Shown in pieces: positions 46,806 through 55,141 of a stretch of 57,334 bases of DNA. The stretch is taken from assembly GCA_009693435.1 (NCBI GenBank), contig SHXF01000014.1:1-57334 (forward strand), in the 5' to 3' direction. Both the position numbers and the translations under genes were made by a program. Source of the stretch: Betaproteobacteria bacterium. Its GTDB lineage: Bacteria; Pseudomonadota; Gammaproteobacteria; Burkholderiales; SG8-39. The notes under the pieces are model-generated. The model searched no databases, was not told where the DNA came from, and saw only the letters and a list, made by a program, of their open reading frames with translations. Numbering within the stretch: position 1 is the first letter of the stretch; each line of letters opens with the position of its first letter.

Positions 46806-49178
46806 CTACTTGATGCACACGGCCCGGACTTGTGCCATGTCCGTAATGCCCTGCAGCACCTTTTCCATTCCGTCCATCTTCAGCGTGCGCATTCCTTCTT
46901 CGAGGCAGACGGCAAGAATCTCCGCTACGCGCGCGTGTTCCTGAATCAGCTTTTTTATCGGATCTGATGCAATCAGGAGCTCGTGGAGGCCGGCACGACC
47001 CTTGTATCCTCCGCGGCCGCACGCTTCGCAGCCCACAGCCTTGTAAAGGGTAAACTGGCCCTTGTCGTTTCCGTAGCTCTTCATCAAATCCTTGTAGACA
47101 TTTTCGTACGCCGCCTTCATGTCATTCTTGAAAGGACCCGTGTGCACCAGTTCGGAACAGTATTCCTGTAAAAGTGACTTGACTTCGTCCGGACCGGGGT
47201 TGTAGACCTTTTTGCACTTGCCGCAGAGTCGCTTTGCCAATCGCTGCGCGAGAATCCCGAGCAGCGCGTCGGCAAAATTGAACGGATCCATGCCCATATC
47301 CAGCAGGCGGATTATCGATTCTGTCGCGCTGTTGGTATGCAAAGTTGCGAATACGAGGTGACCCGTCAGCGAGGCCTCGATGCCAGTGCCGGTCGTTTCC
47401 TTGTCCCGCATTTCACCGACCATGATGATGTCCGGATCAGCCCGCAGGAAAGCCTTCATCACCGAAGCGAAATCCAGACCCGCTTTCTTGTTGACCTGAA
47501 CCTGCCGCAGGCCCTTCTGGGTGATTTCAACCGGATCCTCTGCGGTCCAGATCTTGGTATCCGGAGTATTCAGGTATCCCAGCACCGAGTGCAGGGTCGT
47601 CGTCTTGCCGGAACCGGTCGGTCCGCAGACGAAGAACAGCCCGTACGGCTTGCTCACTACCTCCTTCAGCTTTGGCAGGTTGGATGGCGACACGCCGAGC
47701 TTGTCCAGCGGGATCGGCTCTCCTGCCGCGAGAATACGCATCACTACATCCTCGACCCCCCCGGCCGACGGAATCGTCGCCACCCGCAGTTCGATGTCGA
47801 GCGGACCGAATTTCTTGAACTTTATCTTGCCGTCCTGTGGCCTGCGCTTCTCGGAAATGTCGAGGTCGCACATGATCTTCAGTCGGGCAACGATGGCATT
47901 GCGATACGACGCGGGGACTTCAATATAGGGCACCAGCGATCCGTCCTTGCGAAAGCGTATTTCGGTTTTGGCCTTGCCGGGATACGGCTCGATGTGAATA
48001 TCCGATGCGCCCTGGTTATAGGCGTCTATGACGATCTTGTTGACCAGTTTCACCAGTTCGTTGTCGGAGGCTGCCGATACGTCGTCACCCGAATTGCCGG
48101 TTTCTTCGCCTTCATCGTTTTCCAGGCCCGAGAGCATGTCATCGATGTTTCCGGAATCGAGTTCCTCCTGACCGTAGAAGGCGGTCACCGTGTCCTTGAA
48201 ATCCTTCTGCGTGGTTACGCGGTACAACAGTTTGCTCTTGGGGAAAACGTTCTGGACGATGCGTGAACTGCGCACCCGCTCAGGATCCAGGCACAGAATA
48301 ATTACGCCTTCCTTGCCGTCCTCAATAGGTACCCATTGGTTGGACTCGACGTACTCGCGCTTCAGGTTCTTCAGCAGATCCATCGGCTTGATGCGATCCT
48401 GCTTGAAGGGCTCGTATGCAACCCCGAAAAACTTGGCCAGGGCGGCGCCGATGGCCGGCTGTTTGACCTGAAACTCGTCCGCGAGCACAGATTCGATATC
48501 GAGCGCCTTTTTCCGCGCGGACCGCGCAGCCAGTTCAAATTCCGCCGCAGAAATGACAGCATCGGAGACGAGAAAGTCGTACTTTGTCTTGAGTATCTGG
48601 GGTTTCTGGCGCTGCTTGAAGGCAATGGCAAGCGTCTGGTTCAGTTCATTGACGCCTTCCTCGGCCATCGGCCCGAAGGGCAGACCGGACTTGTTGTTGA
48701 TCAGCTGCACTACGCCGATAAGTTCATTGGTCCCCTGCTCCAGAACTGGCGCAACCAGCATCTGTTTAGTGCGATAGCCTGTGCGTTTGTCCACTTCCTG
48801 GAGAAAGCGCAAGTTCGGATTCTGCGCTTTCAGTTCTGCCTCGTCGTAGACATTCTTCAAGTTCATCATTTTCTTGGACAACGCCGCATAGCCCGCCAGG
48901 GAATGTTCGGCGATGGGCAGCTTCAGGTCCTTGAACGAGTTCAGCCCTGTCTTGACCTTGGAAACGATGGTCTGCTTGTCTTCGCCCAGCGTATATATGG
49001 TCAGACGATCCGCGTTGAACAGATTGCATATGTCCGCACTCACTTCCAGCATGATCTCGTCGACGTTGCTGGTCGCGTGAATCTTGTTGGTGACTGTCTG
49101 TAGATTTTTCTGGAATGTCAGCCGCACGCTGACGTCCGCGGCGGGTGCCGCCGCCGGGGAATTCAATACTGCGCTCAT
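46806..49178 (-). CDS. GAF-domain GspE/PilB-type secretion ATPase
   Basis: 790 residues from ATG 49178 (ATG 49211 also possible). GAF domain at about 20-190 (RTGYRTKQMLVAPVLEQGTNELIGVVQLINNKSG), a T2SSE N-terminal domain at about 205-335, then the ATPase. Walker A is GPTGSGKT (519-526), Walker B region PDIIMVGEMRDKET, His box GHLVFATLHTNSA. The tetra-cysteine zinc site is CGKC (652/655) and CEAC (717/720). Such ATPases power type IV pilus or type II secretion assembly, but no other pilus/secretion gene is in the window and a GAF in front is not standard. The GAF suggests ligand control by the adjacent cAMP genes (inference). Confidence 0.92.
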   Translation of the reverse strand: MSAVLNSPAAAPAADVSVRLTFQKNLQTVTNKIHATSNVDEIMLEVSADICNLFNADRLTIYTLGEDKQTIVSKVKTGLNSFKDLKLPIAEHSLAGYAALSKKMMNLKNVYDEAELKAQNPNLRFLQEVDKRTGYRTKQMLVAPVLEQGTNELIGVVQLINNKSGLPFGPMAEEGVNELNQTLAIAFKQRQKPQILKTKYDFLVSDAVISAAEFELAARSARKKALDIESVLADEFQVKQPAIGAALAKFFGVAYEPFKQDRIKPMDLLKNLKREYVESNQWVPIEDGKEGVIILCLDPERVRSSRIVQNVFPKSKLLYRVTTQKDFKDTVTAFYGQEELDSGNIDDMLSGLENDEGEETGNSGDDVSAASDNELVKLVNKIVIDAYNQGASDIHIEPYPGKAKTEIRFRKDGSLVPYIEVPASYRNAIVARLKIMCDLDISEKRRPQDGKIKFKKFGPLDIELRVATIPSAGGVEDVVMRILAAGEPIPLDKLGVSPSNLPKLKEVVSKPYGLFFVCGPTGSGKTTTLHSVLGYLNTPDTKIWTAEDPVEITQKGLRQVQVNKKAGLDFASVMKAFLRADPDIIMVGEMRDKETTGTGIEASLTGHLVFATLHTNSATESIIRLLDMGMDPFNFADALLGILAQRLAKRLCGKCKKVYNPGPDEVKSLLQEYCSELVHTGPFKNDMKAAYENVYKDLMKSYGNDKGQFTLYKAVGCEACGRGGYKGRAGLHELLIASDPIKKLIQEHARVAEILAVCLEEGMRTLKMDGMEKVLQGITDMAQVRAVCIK

Positions 49179-49311
49179 ATTTGACGCCCCTGTCTGAAGA
49201 ATGCCGCACACGGAGCGGCGATATTGCCGCCTGGCGTGCTTTGCCGGGAATATCGCGCGCCCAGCGCTGTTGCCAGCGCGCCGCCGGAACTGCTCTTTCG
49301 GATACCGATCA

Positions 49312-49324
49312 TATCAGCATGATA
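49312..49324. promoter_or_regulatory. Small inverted repeat TATCA-GCA-TGATA
   Basis: Perfect 5-bp arms between the cNMP-rhodanese gene and the GAF-GspE gene, 134 bp before the latter's start, in an AT-richer patch. Could be an operator; it does not match the CRP half-site TGTGA. Confidence 0.25.
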
Positions 49325-49341
49325 ATCTTAAACTGCCCGGC

Positions 49342-50442
49342 TCAGGTCTGACCTTCGCCCCCGTTCAGGCCCCCTTGCAACAAATACACCTTGTACCCGT
49401 GCTGCGCCAGCAGGAACGTCGCCGCTGAACTGCGGCGCTCGCTCTGGCAGTAAACTACATATTCCCGGTCCCGGTCCCGGTCCAGATCATCAAACGCGCT
49501 GCGAATATCCGCCAGCGGAATATTCAATGCCCCAGGCAACCTGCCGTTCAGCGCCTCGGCGGGGAGCCGCACATCGATCCACCCGCCACCCGAAGCTACC
49601 TTCTGACGCGCTTCATCCATGCTGATGCAATGCAGCAACGGTTCCCGCAGCAGGTCCATGAAATCCTGCTTGCTCAGACGAAGCAATGTCCCCTCAGTCA
49701 AGGCGGCGACAGTTGCATTGCGCTTTGCTTCGGATACGAGGGCTTCCTCCCCGAATGCATCGCCGCTGTGCAATTCTGCAAGAGTCACCGCAACACCCTC
49801 GACACTGCGGCTCACGCCGAATGTTCCCTCCTCGATGACGTAATAATAGTCGCCGTCGTCACCTGCACTTATCACCACATCGCCCGCTCGTACGCCAATT
49901 CTGGCGAAGCGTGAAAAAAGCTCCTGGATGTGGGCGCCGGGCAACTGTGCAAAGGCGCCATACCGGAAACTCCCCGATCCGAATATCCGTGTCAGCACCG
50001 CGCCATCGGCGGGCTTGAGCACACCTGACCCGGGAGCAACGGTACGGCTACCCGCACCGTCCGCACGCTTATCCCCACCACCCAGTGCGTCCCAGGTCGC
50101 CATGACATCGAGCAAGTCGTCGTCCACGCGCACCAGTTCCACATCAGTCGCAGCCCGTGCAGAGGCAAACACTTCATCATGCTTGCCGAGCGGATAGCGT
50201 GCCGCCTTTGTGCCGCCCCTCACCGAGACGAGGCGGCCATCGCCCCGCTGCAACGCAAGCTCTCCCCGTACCAGGTAGACCGATTGTCCGGCGAGGCCGT
50301 GCACGATGAAAGGATCCTCCCCGGACGGCACTGTCTCGAGCACGCACAGCTCCGCCAACTCCGCCAGCCTCGCATCCGAAAAGGACGCCAGAGGCTCGAA
50401 TTGCCTGAGATCCTGAACATCTAGTTTGCGTGGTAACACCAT
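49342..50442 (-). CDS. Cyclic-nucleotide-binding/rhodanese fusion protein
   Basis: 366 residues from ATG 50442. Two cNMP-binding folds. The first (about 14-110) is degenerate. The second (about 160-270) has the phosphate-binding cassette GDAFGEEALVSEAKRNATVAAL, with the key Glu and Arg. The C-terminal rhodanese domain (about 275-366) has DVRLPAEALNGRLPGALNIP and a Cys-containing active loop YCQSERRS. No DNA-binding helix-turn-helix, so it is not a CRP-type regulator. Located between a cyclic-nucleotide phosphodiesterase gene and the GAF ATPase gene, it is a likely cAMP receiver. Confidence 0.88.
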   Translation of the reverse strand: MVLPRKLDVQDLRQFEPLASFSDARLAELAELCVLETVPSGEDPFIVHGLAGQSVYLVRGELALQRGDGRLVSVRGGTKAARYPLGKHDEVFASARAATDVELVRVDDDLLDVMATWDALGGGDKRADGAGSRTVAPGSGVLKPADGAVLTRIFGSGSFRYGAFAQLPGAHIQELFSRFARIGVRAGDVVISAGDDGDYYYVIEEGTFGVSRSVEGVAVTLAELHSGDAFGEEALVSEAKRNATVAALTEGTLLRLSKQDFMDLLREPLLHCISMDEARQKVASGGGWIDVRLPAEALNGRLPGALNIPLADIRSAFDDLDRDRDREYVVYCQSERRSSAATFLLAQHGYKVYLLQGGLNGGEGQT

Positions 50443-50485
50443 TGCGCTGCCTTTTGTCCGGTCAAACCGTAATTCTGCAAGCGCT

Positions 50486-51253
50486 TCAAAAATTGAATAT
50501 CTGATTGTTCTGCAGCATCTGCGGTCGATGTTTCCCCGCATATTCCTCGATTTCATTCATGGTGAACTCGATCTCATCCGGCTTGAGATGCGTGACGTAA
50601 ATTTCCGGGGTTAATTCGAGTTTTGCCAGTTCTTCGGCAAGAAGACTGGGGCACAGGTGCTTGGATACGATGGCGAGCTGTTTTTCGCGATTGCAAAATG
50701 CCGTCTCGATATTCAGGTAATTCAGCTTTGGAATGGCATTGACGATGGACCACAATGGGTCGTTGGTTGTGGTGTCTCCAGTGAAAACCAGACTGCCCTG
50801 CCCCGAATCGACGAGGTACCCGACAGCCGGGACGACGTGGTTTGCAGGCAGACTGGTGAGCTGCCGTTCCCCAAGCCGCACCGTCTCTCCAAGTTGCATG
50901 GCCTGAAATCGCAAAAACGGCGCCCCCCTGGTCGGCACTTCCGAAAAGTCAGGCCAAATGGTCCAGTTGAATACATGAGTGCGCAGGATCGCCAGCGTCT
51001 CGGGCATTGCATGAACAATAAGGGGTTTGTCTCTCATTCCCCCAACCGTATCCACTAGAAATGGAATCGAGTTGACATGATCGAGATGCGAATGGGTGAC
51101 GAAGACATGATCGATCAGCGCCATTTCCTCCAGTGACAGTTCTGCGACACCTGTTCCGGCATCGATCAGAATGTCGCTATCCAGCAGAAATGAAGTGGTG
51201 CGCATGTGCCGCCCCCCGATGCCACCGCTGCATCCGAGTACGCGCAGCCTCAC
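50486..51253 (-). CDS. Class II-type 3',5'-cyclic-nucleotide phosphodiesterase (metallo-beta-lactamase fold)
   Basis: 255 residues from a GTG overlapping the cyclase stop (GTGA); the frame is open to 51283. Begins RLRVLGCSGGIGG, with DAGTGVAELSLEEM. The metal motif THSHLDHVNSIPFLVD matches the class II phosphodiesterase signature (HxHLDH...). Further metal-site segments are PANHVVPAVGYLVD, FTGDTTTND and YVTHLKP. The overlap with an adenylate cyclase gene strongly suggests it hydrolyses cAMP. Other MBL hydrolases (RNase Z-like) are the alternative. Confidence 0.87.
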   Translation of the reverse strand: MRLRVLGCSGGIGGRHMRTTSFLLDSDILIDAGTGVAELSLEEMALIDHVFVTHSHLDHVNSIPFLVDTVGGMRDKPLIVHAMPETLAILRTHVFNWTIWPDFSEVPTRGAPFLRFQAMQLGETVRLGERQLTSLPANHVVPAVGYLVDSGQGSLVFTGDTTTNDPLWSIVNAIPKLNYLNIETAFCNREKQLAIVSKHLCPSLLAEELAKLELTPEIYVTHLKPDEIEFTMNEIEEYAGKHRPQMLQNNQIFNF

Positions 51254-53511
51254 TTGGTCTCGAACTTGGTGACGCCATCCCAATCCTGACCGGGTGGATG
51301 CACCCGGTGTGCAGCGATTCTCTGCGTGTAAAGCTCATATAGTCCGCACCCGGGGTCCATCCGCTTCAGGTTCATCAGTTGCAGTTCCGCCTGGTCCCAA
51401 TCCTGTGCGCGATAAAGCCTGAGTGCCTGCTGCCAGAGCTTGAGTTCGTCCGACTTGCCCTTCTCGATCTCGCTTTCGAGGCCGATCGGCTCAAAAATCA
51501 CGACCGGCTCATCTTTACCCTTCACTTTGACGCGGTCAATCTCCCGGAATACCACATCCTTTACCCGAATTTTGACCGATTCCCCAACGAGTATGCCGAC
51601 CTTGTAGATCCGCGTCAGGCCCTCCAGCCGCGAGGCGAGATTGACCGGGTCGCCCATCACGGTGTATGCGCGGCGAACCTTCGAGCCCATGTCCCCTACC
51701 CGCATTACGCCGCTGTTCAACCCGATGCCGATGCGAATCTCCGGCCAGCCCTTCGATCGGATCATCTCGTTGATTTCCAGGAGTTTCTTCTGCATGGCTA
51801 TTCCCGCCAGGACGCCCTGGCGGGCGTGCTCGGCGTCGGTCACCGGGGCACCCCAGAATGACATGATTGCGTCGCCAATGTACTTGTCGAGGGTGCCACG
51901 ATGATTGCGGATGACGAGACTCATCGAGGTCAGATACTCGTTGATGAACAGCGCGAGATCCTTTGGTTCCAGCGACTCCGAGATGGAGGTGAAGCCGACG
52001 ATGTCCGAGAACAGTACGGTCAGCTCTTCGCTTTTTCCTTCCATGCTGTATTGCTCGGGATCTTCCGCCATCTTGTCGACGAGTTCGGGCGGCACATATT
52101 GACCAAATAATTCCGTGAACTGCCGCTTGCTGCGTGATTCGACGAAGTAGCCGTATGACATATTCAAGGCGAACAGCATGATGATCATCAGCAGGCTGGC
52201 GGCCAGCGGCAGCATCAGTCCGCCACCGGTCCAGATAACCACATTGAGCCCGGTGATAGCCAGCATGGCGACGAGCGACACCAGGGTGGCACGCAGAGGC
52301 GACAGCAGCGGCACCAGCAGAGACAGGGCGAGCCCTCCGATGAAGAGCAGTATCACCTCGGCCCCCACCATGTAGGGCGGTTTCTGCTTGAGGTTGCGGT
52401 CTATCATCCCCGCGATCAGGTTGGCGTGAATTTCAACCCCGGGATACACGCTGCCTACCGGTGTGGAGCGCAAATCGAGGAGTCCTGGCGCAGTTGTCCC
52501 CACCAGCGCAATCTTGCCGCGCAGGTGTTCCATGGGCACTTTGTCGAGGAATACGTCCGCGAGCGAGATGTATCGGAAACTTCCGCGCTTTCCGCGGTAT
52601 GGGATCAGCGCGCTGACCGTATCGTCGACCGGGATTTTCAACGGACCCACCTCTACCCACTCGAGTCCCGAATAGCCTTTCGACATGAAACGGTCGGGTG
52701 GATATCCCGGAACGACCTTTGGCAGGGTGACAGTCTGGCTTTTTGTCCGGCTCGCATCTTCAAGACCCATGGCAAGCCTGACCATCGCGAGCGACAACGA
52801 CTCGTAATACTTTCCCTTGTATTCGGCGAGCATGGGCACGCGGCGGGATACGCCGTCGAAGTCGACCAGCGGATTGAAGTGGCCGGCACTCGCCGCCGCG
52901 GACTGCAGCTCAGGCAGATTGCCGCCAAAGCCACGCCAACTGGTAAAGCCTATCGATCTGCCGGCGAACGTGCCCGCCGGCAATACAGCCTCCGGTATCG
53001 CACCCGACTGCCGCGCTTCCTCTTCGCTGTTGAAGTAGTAACCGAGCACCACCGGCCGGCCGGAAATGGTCTTGGCAAAGATCGCATCGTTATCCAGTTG
53101 CGGCCGCAGCTGGTTCAGCACCGCGCCAAACTGCGGAACATCGCGCAATTCCTTTTTCGATAGGGCATCCAGCACTTTGAGTCCGGAACTGTCGTCCGGT
53201 TCCGCCCAGACCACGTCAAATCCGATGAGCGCAACGCCGTACTTGTCGAACAGCTTTTCGATCAGGCGGGATACCTGGCTGCGGCTCCAGGGCCAGCGGC
53301 CCAGTTCCGGCACCGCCAGGCTTTTCTCATCGATGTCGAGAATGACGACACGCTCGTCGAGCGTATCCGGCATCGTAAAGCGCAAGCGCGCATCGTAGAT
53401 TATGTTGTCCAGCTGGGTTATCAACCCGATCTGGTACAGCCGCGCCGCGTGGCCCAGGAAAATCAGAACAATCAGAAGACCGAGCGAGATACGGACTATA
53501 TGTTGCTTCAA
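51250..53511 (-). CDS. CHASE2-domain adenylate cyclase (class III)
   Basis: 753 residues. One N-terminal membrane helix (about 7-25), a periplasmic CHASE2 sensor (about 35-370), three helices (about 382-455) and a class III cyclase domain (about 492-675). Metal Asp are D503 (FSDIVGF) and D547 (YIGDAIM). Adenine-selecting Lys543 and Asp621 (VMGDPVNLASR) and transition-state N624/R628 are all present, so ATP is the expected substrate. A short helical tail (690-735) looks TPR-like. The stop overlaps the phosphodiesterase start by GTGA, coupling synthesis and breakdown. Confidence 0.94.
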   Translation of the reverse strand: MKQHIVRISLGLLIVLIFLGHAARLYQIGLITQLDNIIYDARLRFTMPDTLDERVVILDIDEKSLAVPELGRWPWSRSQVSRLIEKLFDKYGVALIGFDVVWAEPDDSSGLKVLDALSKKELRDVPQFGAVLNQLRPQLDNDAIFAKTISGRPVVLGYYFNSEEEARQSGAIPEAVLPAGTFAGRSIGFTSWRGFGGNLPELQSAAASAGHFNPLVDFDGVSRRVPMLAEYKGKYYESLSLAMVRLAMGLEDASRTKSQTVTLPKVVPGYPPDRFMSKGYSGLEWVEVGPLKIPVDDTVSALIPYRGKRGSFRYISLADVFLDKVPMEHLRGKIALVGTTAPGLLDLRSTPVGSVYPGVEIHANLIAGMIDRNLKQKPPYMVGAEVILLFIGGLALSLLVPLLSPLRATLVSLVAMLAITGLNVVIWTGGGLMLPLAASLLMIIMLFALNMSYGYFVESRSKRQFTELFGQYVPPELVDKMAEDPEQYSMEGKSEELTVLFSDIVGFTSISESLEPKDLALFINEYLTSMSLVIRNHRGTLDKYIGDAIMSFWGAPVTDAEHARQGVLAGIAMQKKLLEINEMIRSKGWPEIRIGIGLNSGVMRVGDMGSKVRRAYTVMGDPVNLASRLEGLTRIYKVGILVGESVKIRVKDVVFREIDRVKVKGKDEPVVIFEPIGLESEIEKGKSDELKLWQQALRLYRAQDWDQAELQLMNLKRMDPGCGLYELYTQRIAAHRVHPPGQDWDGVTKFETK

Positions 53512-53545
53512 ACGCCCCCCGGTCAGACCTCAAGCAGGATTCGGC

Positions 53546-54289
53546 TCAGGTCTTGAAAAAGAATTCCATTTTCACGCCGGCGAGTTCGATGATGTCATGA
53601 TCGTTCAACGAATGCGCCTGCGCGTCGAGTTGCTTGCCATTGACGACCGGATGGGTCGCGCCTTCGACGTGCGTGATGAAATAGCCCTGAGGCCGCCGTG
53701 TGATGACCGCTACCTGCACGCCCGGCTTGCCCAACGTGGTCAGCGGCTTCGTCAACGCCAGTTCCCTGCCCGCGTTGCCGCCGCTGAGAACCTGGATGTT
53801 GCCCATTTTCTGGGCAGGGGCCGGTGCAACTGCCGGCTTTGGTGGTCCACCCGCCGCCACGTTTGCCGCCGGTCCGACCTGCGTGTCGCTCATCGCCTTC
53901 GCCGCCGGCGCCGGTCCGCCCGGCTGCTGCATGGCAGCCCGCATCGCGCCCGGGCGAAGCACCATGGTCTTTTCGAAATCTGCCGCCTTGCTCGCCACCG
54001 GCGCCTCGGCCATGAACTTCAGCTTGTACTTGCCCAGTTCGATGACGTCATTGTTCTGCAGGAAATGCTTCTTCACCGGCTGACCATTGACGAGGGTGCC
54101 GTTGGTGCTACCGAGATCTTCCAGGAATGAATCGGCAAGTATTGTCACAATGACGGCGTGCTCGCCGCTGACAGCCAGATTGTCGATCTGAATGTCGTTG
54201 TGAGGCTTTCGGCCAATGGTGGTGCGCTCCTTGGTCAAGGAAATTTCCTTGAGCATCAAGCCATCCATACTGAGAATCAGTTTCGCCAT
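53546..54289 (-). CDS. Double FHA-domain protein
   Basis: 247 residues. FHA1 (about 15-95) has IGRKPHNDIQIDNLAVSGEHAVI and DLGSTNGTLVNG, with the phosphothreonine-binding Arg, Ser and His and the Asn-Gly turn. A Pro/Ala-rich linker follows (about 115-162). FHA2 (about 165-245) reads LGKPGVQVAVITRRPQGYFI, where the binding Arg and Ser/His are missing, though the VNG turn is kept. FHA1 is the probable reader of phosphorylation by the kinase two genes upstream; FHA2 is more likely structural. 34 bp before the cyclase gene. Confidence 0.92.
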   Translation of the reverse strand: MAKLILSMDGLMLKEISLTKERTTIGRKPHNDIQIDNLAVSGEHAVIVTILADSFLEDLGSTNGTLVNGQPVKKHFLQNNDVIELGKYKLKFMAEAPVASKAADFEKTMVLRPGAMRAAMQQPGGPAPAAKAMSDTQVGPAANVAAGGPPKPAVAPAPAQKMGNIQVLSGGNAGRELALTKPLTTLGKPGVQVAVITRRPQGYFITHVEGATHPVVNGKQLDAQAHSLNDHDIIELAGVKMEFFFKT

Positions 54290-54304
54290 AGCGGTATCCC
54301 CGTA

Positions 54305-55129
54305 CTATCTGAACCAGCCAAAAACTTTAGCCACTACGCCGCGCGGTGCTGGATACTCACGCACCACCCGGACCAGTATTACAGACACATTGTCGCGGCC
54401 GCCGTTGTCATTGGCCATCTGCACCAGTTGCTGCGCGCACAGATTCAAATTGCCGCCGATAGTCTCCAGCGCCATGGCGATATCTTCGTCACTCACCATA
54501 TCACAAAGGCCATCCGAACAGAGCAGGTAGATATCCCCCGGCTGTGTTTCATGATCATGCAATTCCGGCTCGACGGTTGGATCGATGCCGAGCGCCCGTG
54601 TCACGAGATTCTTGTTGGTCGAAGTCTTCGCCTGCTCGCGGGTAAGCATCCCGGCGTCGATCTGCTCCTGCAGCAGCGAGTGATCGCGCGTGACCTGGCT
54701 GAATTCGCTGCCGCGCAACCGGTACAGGCGGGAATCGCCTATATGGGCCACGCTCACCTTGTTGTCGTAGAAAAGCGCGACCACCAGCGTGGTTCCCATA
54801 CCGGCGTACTGAGGCTGGCTCTGCGACGCCTGGAAAATCGAGGTGTTCGCTTTGGCAATCTGTTCGCGTAGCAACTTCTGCGCGATCGGCTGGCCGCCGG
54901 GCCCATCGAGTTCGTAGGGCGGATGCGCTTCCAGCACCTGCTTGAGTTCGGTGGTGATGACCGTCGTGGCCATGCCGCTCGCCACTTCTCCCGCGTTGTA
55001 GCCCCCCATTCCGTCGGCGAGCACCACCAACCCCTGCGGCAGCAGGGAAGAGATCGAATCCTCATTGTGCGAGCGGACCATACCCGCATCGGTATGGCTC
55101 GCCAGCATCAGAGATTGGGAAAGGTCCAT
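54305..55129 (-). CDS. PP2C-family Ser/Thr protein phosphatase
   Basis: 274 residues of soluble PP2C (PppA/Stp type). Metal and phosphate motifs in order: GMVRSHNEDS, VVLADGMGGYNAGEVAS, GMGTTLVVALF, VAHIGDSRLYRL, LLCSDGLCDMVSD and GGRDNVSVILV. All conserved Asp are present. 12 bp after the kinase gene and 15 bp before the FHA gene, making a kinase-phosphatase-FHA trio as seen next to some type VI secretion loci; no such genes are visible here. Confidence 0.94.
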   Translation of the reverse strand: MDLSQSLMLASHTDAGMVRSHNEDSISSLLPQGLVVLADGMGGYNAGEVASGMATTVITTELKQVLEAHPPYELDGPGGQPIAQKLLREQIAKANTSIFQASQSQPQYAGMGTTLVVALFYDNKVSVAHIGDSRLYRLRGSEFSQVTRDHSLLQEQIDAGMLTREQAKTSTNKNLVTRALGIDPTVEPELHDHETQPGDIYLLCSDGLCDMVSDEDIAMALETIGGNLNLCAQQLVQMANDNGGRDNVSVILVRVVREYPAPRGVVAKVFGWFR

Positions 55130-55141
55130 TCCGGTTCGACC

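Noticed and set aside
49312..49324. CRP-type cAMP receptor site
   Set aside because: The inverted repeat TATCA-N3-TGATA does not have the TGTGA-N6-TCACA layout, so I do not call it a CRP site despite the cAMP genes.
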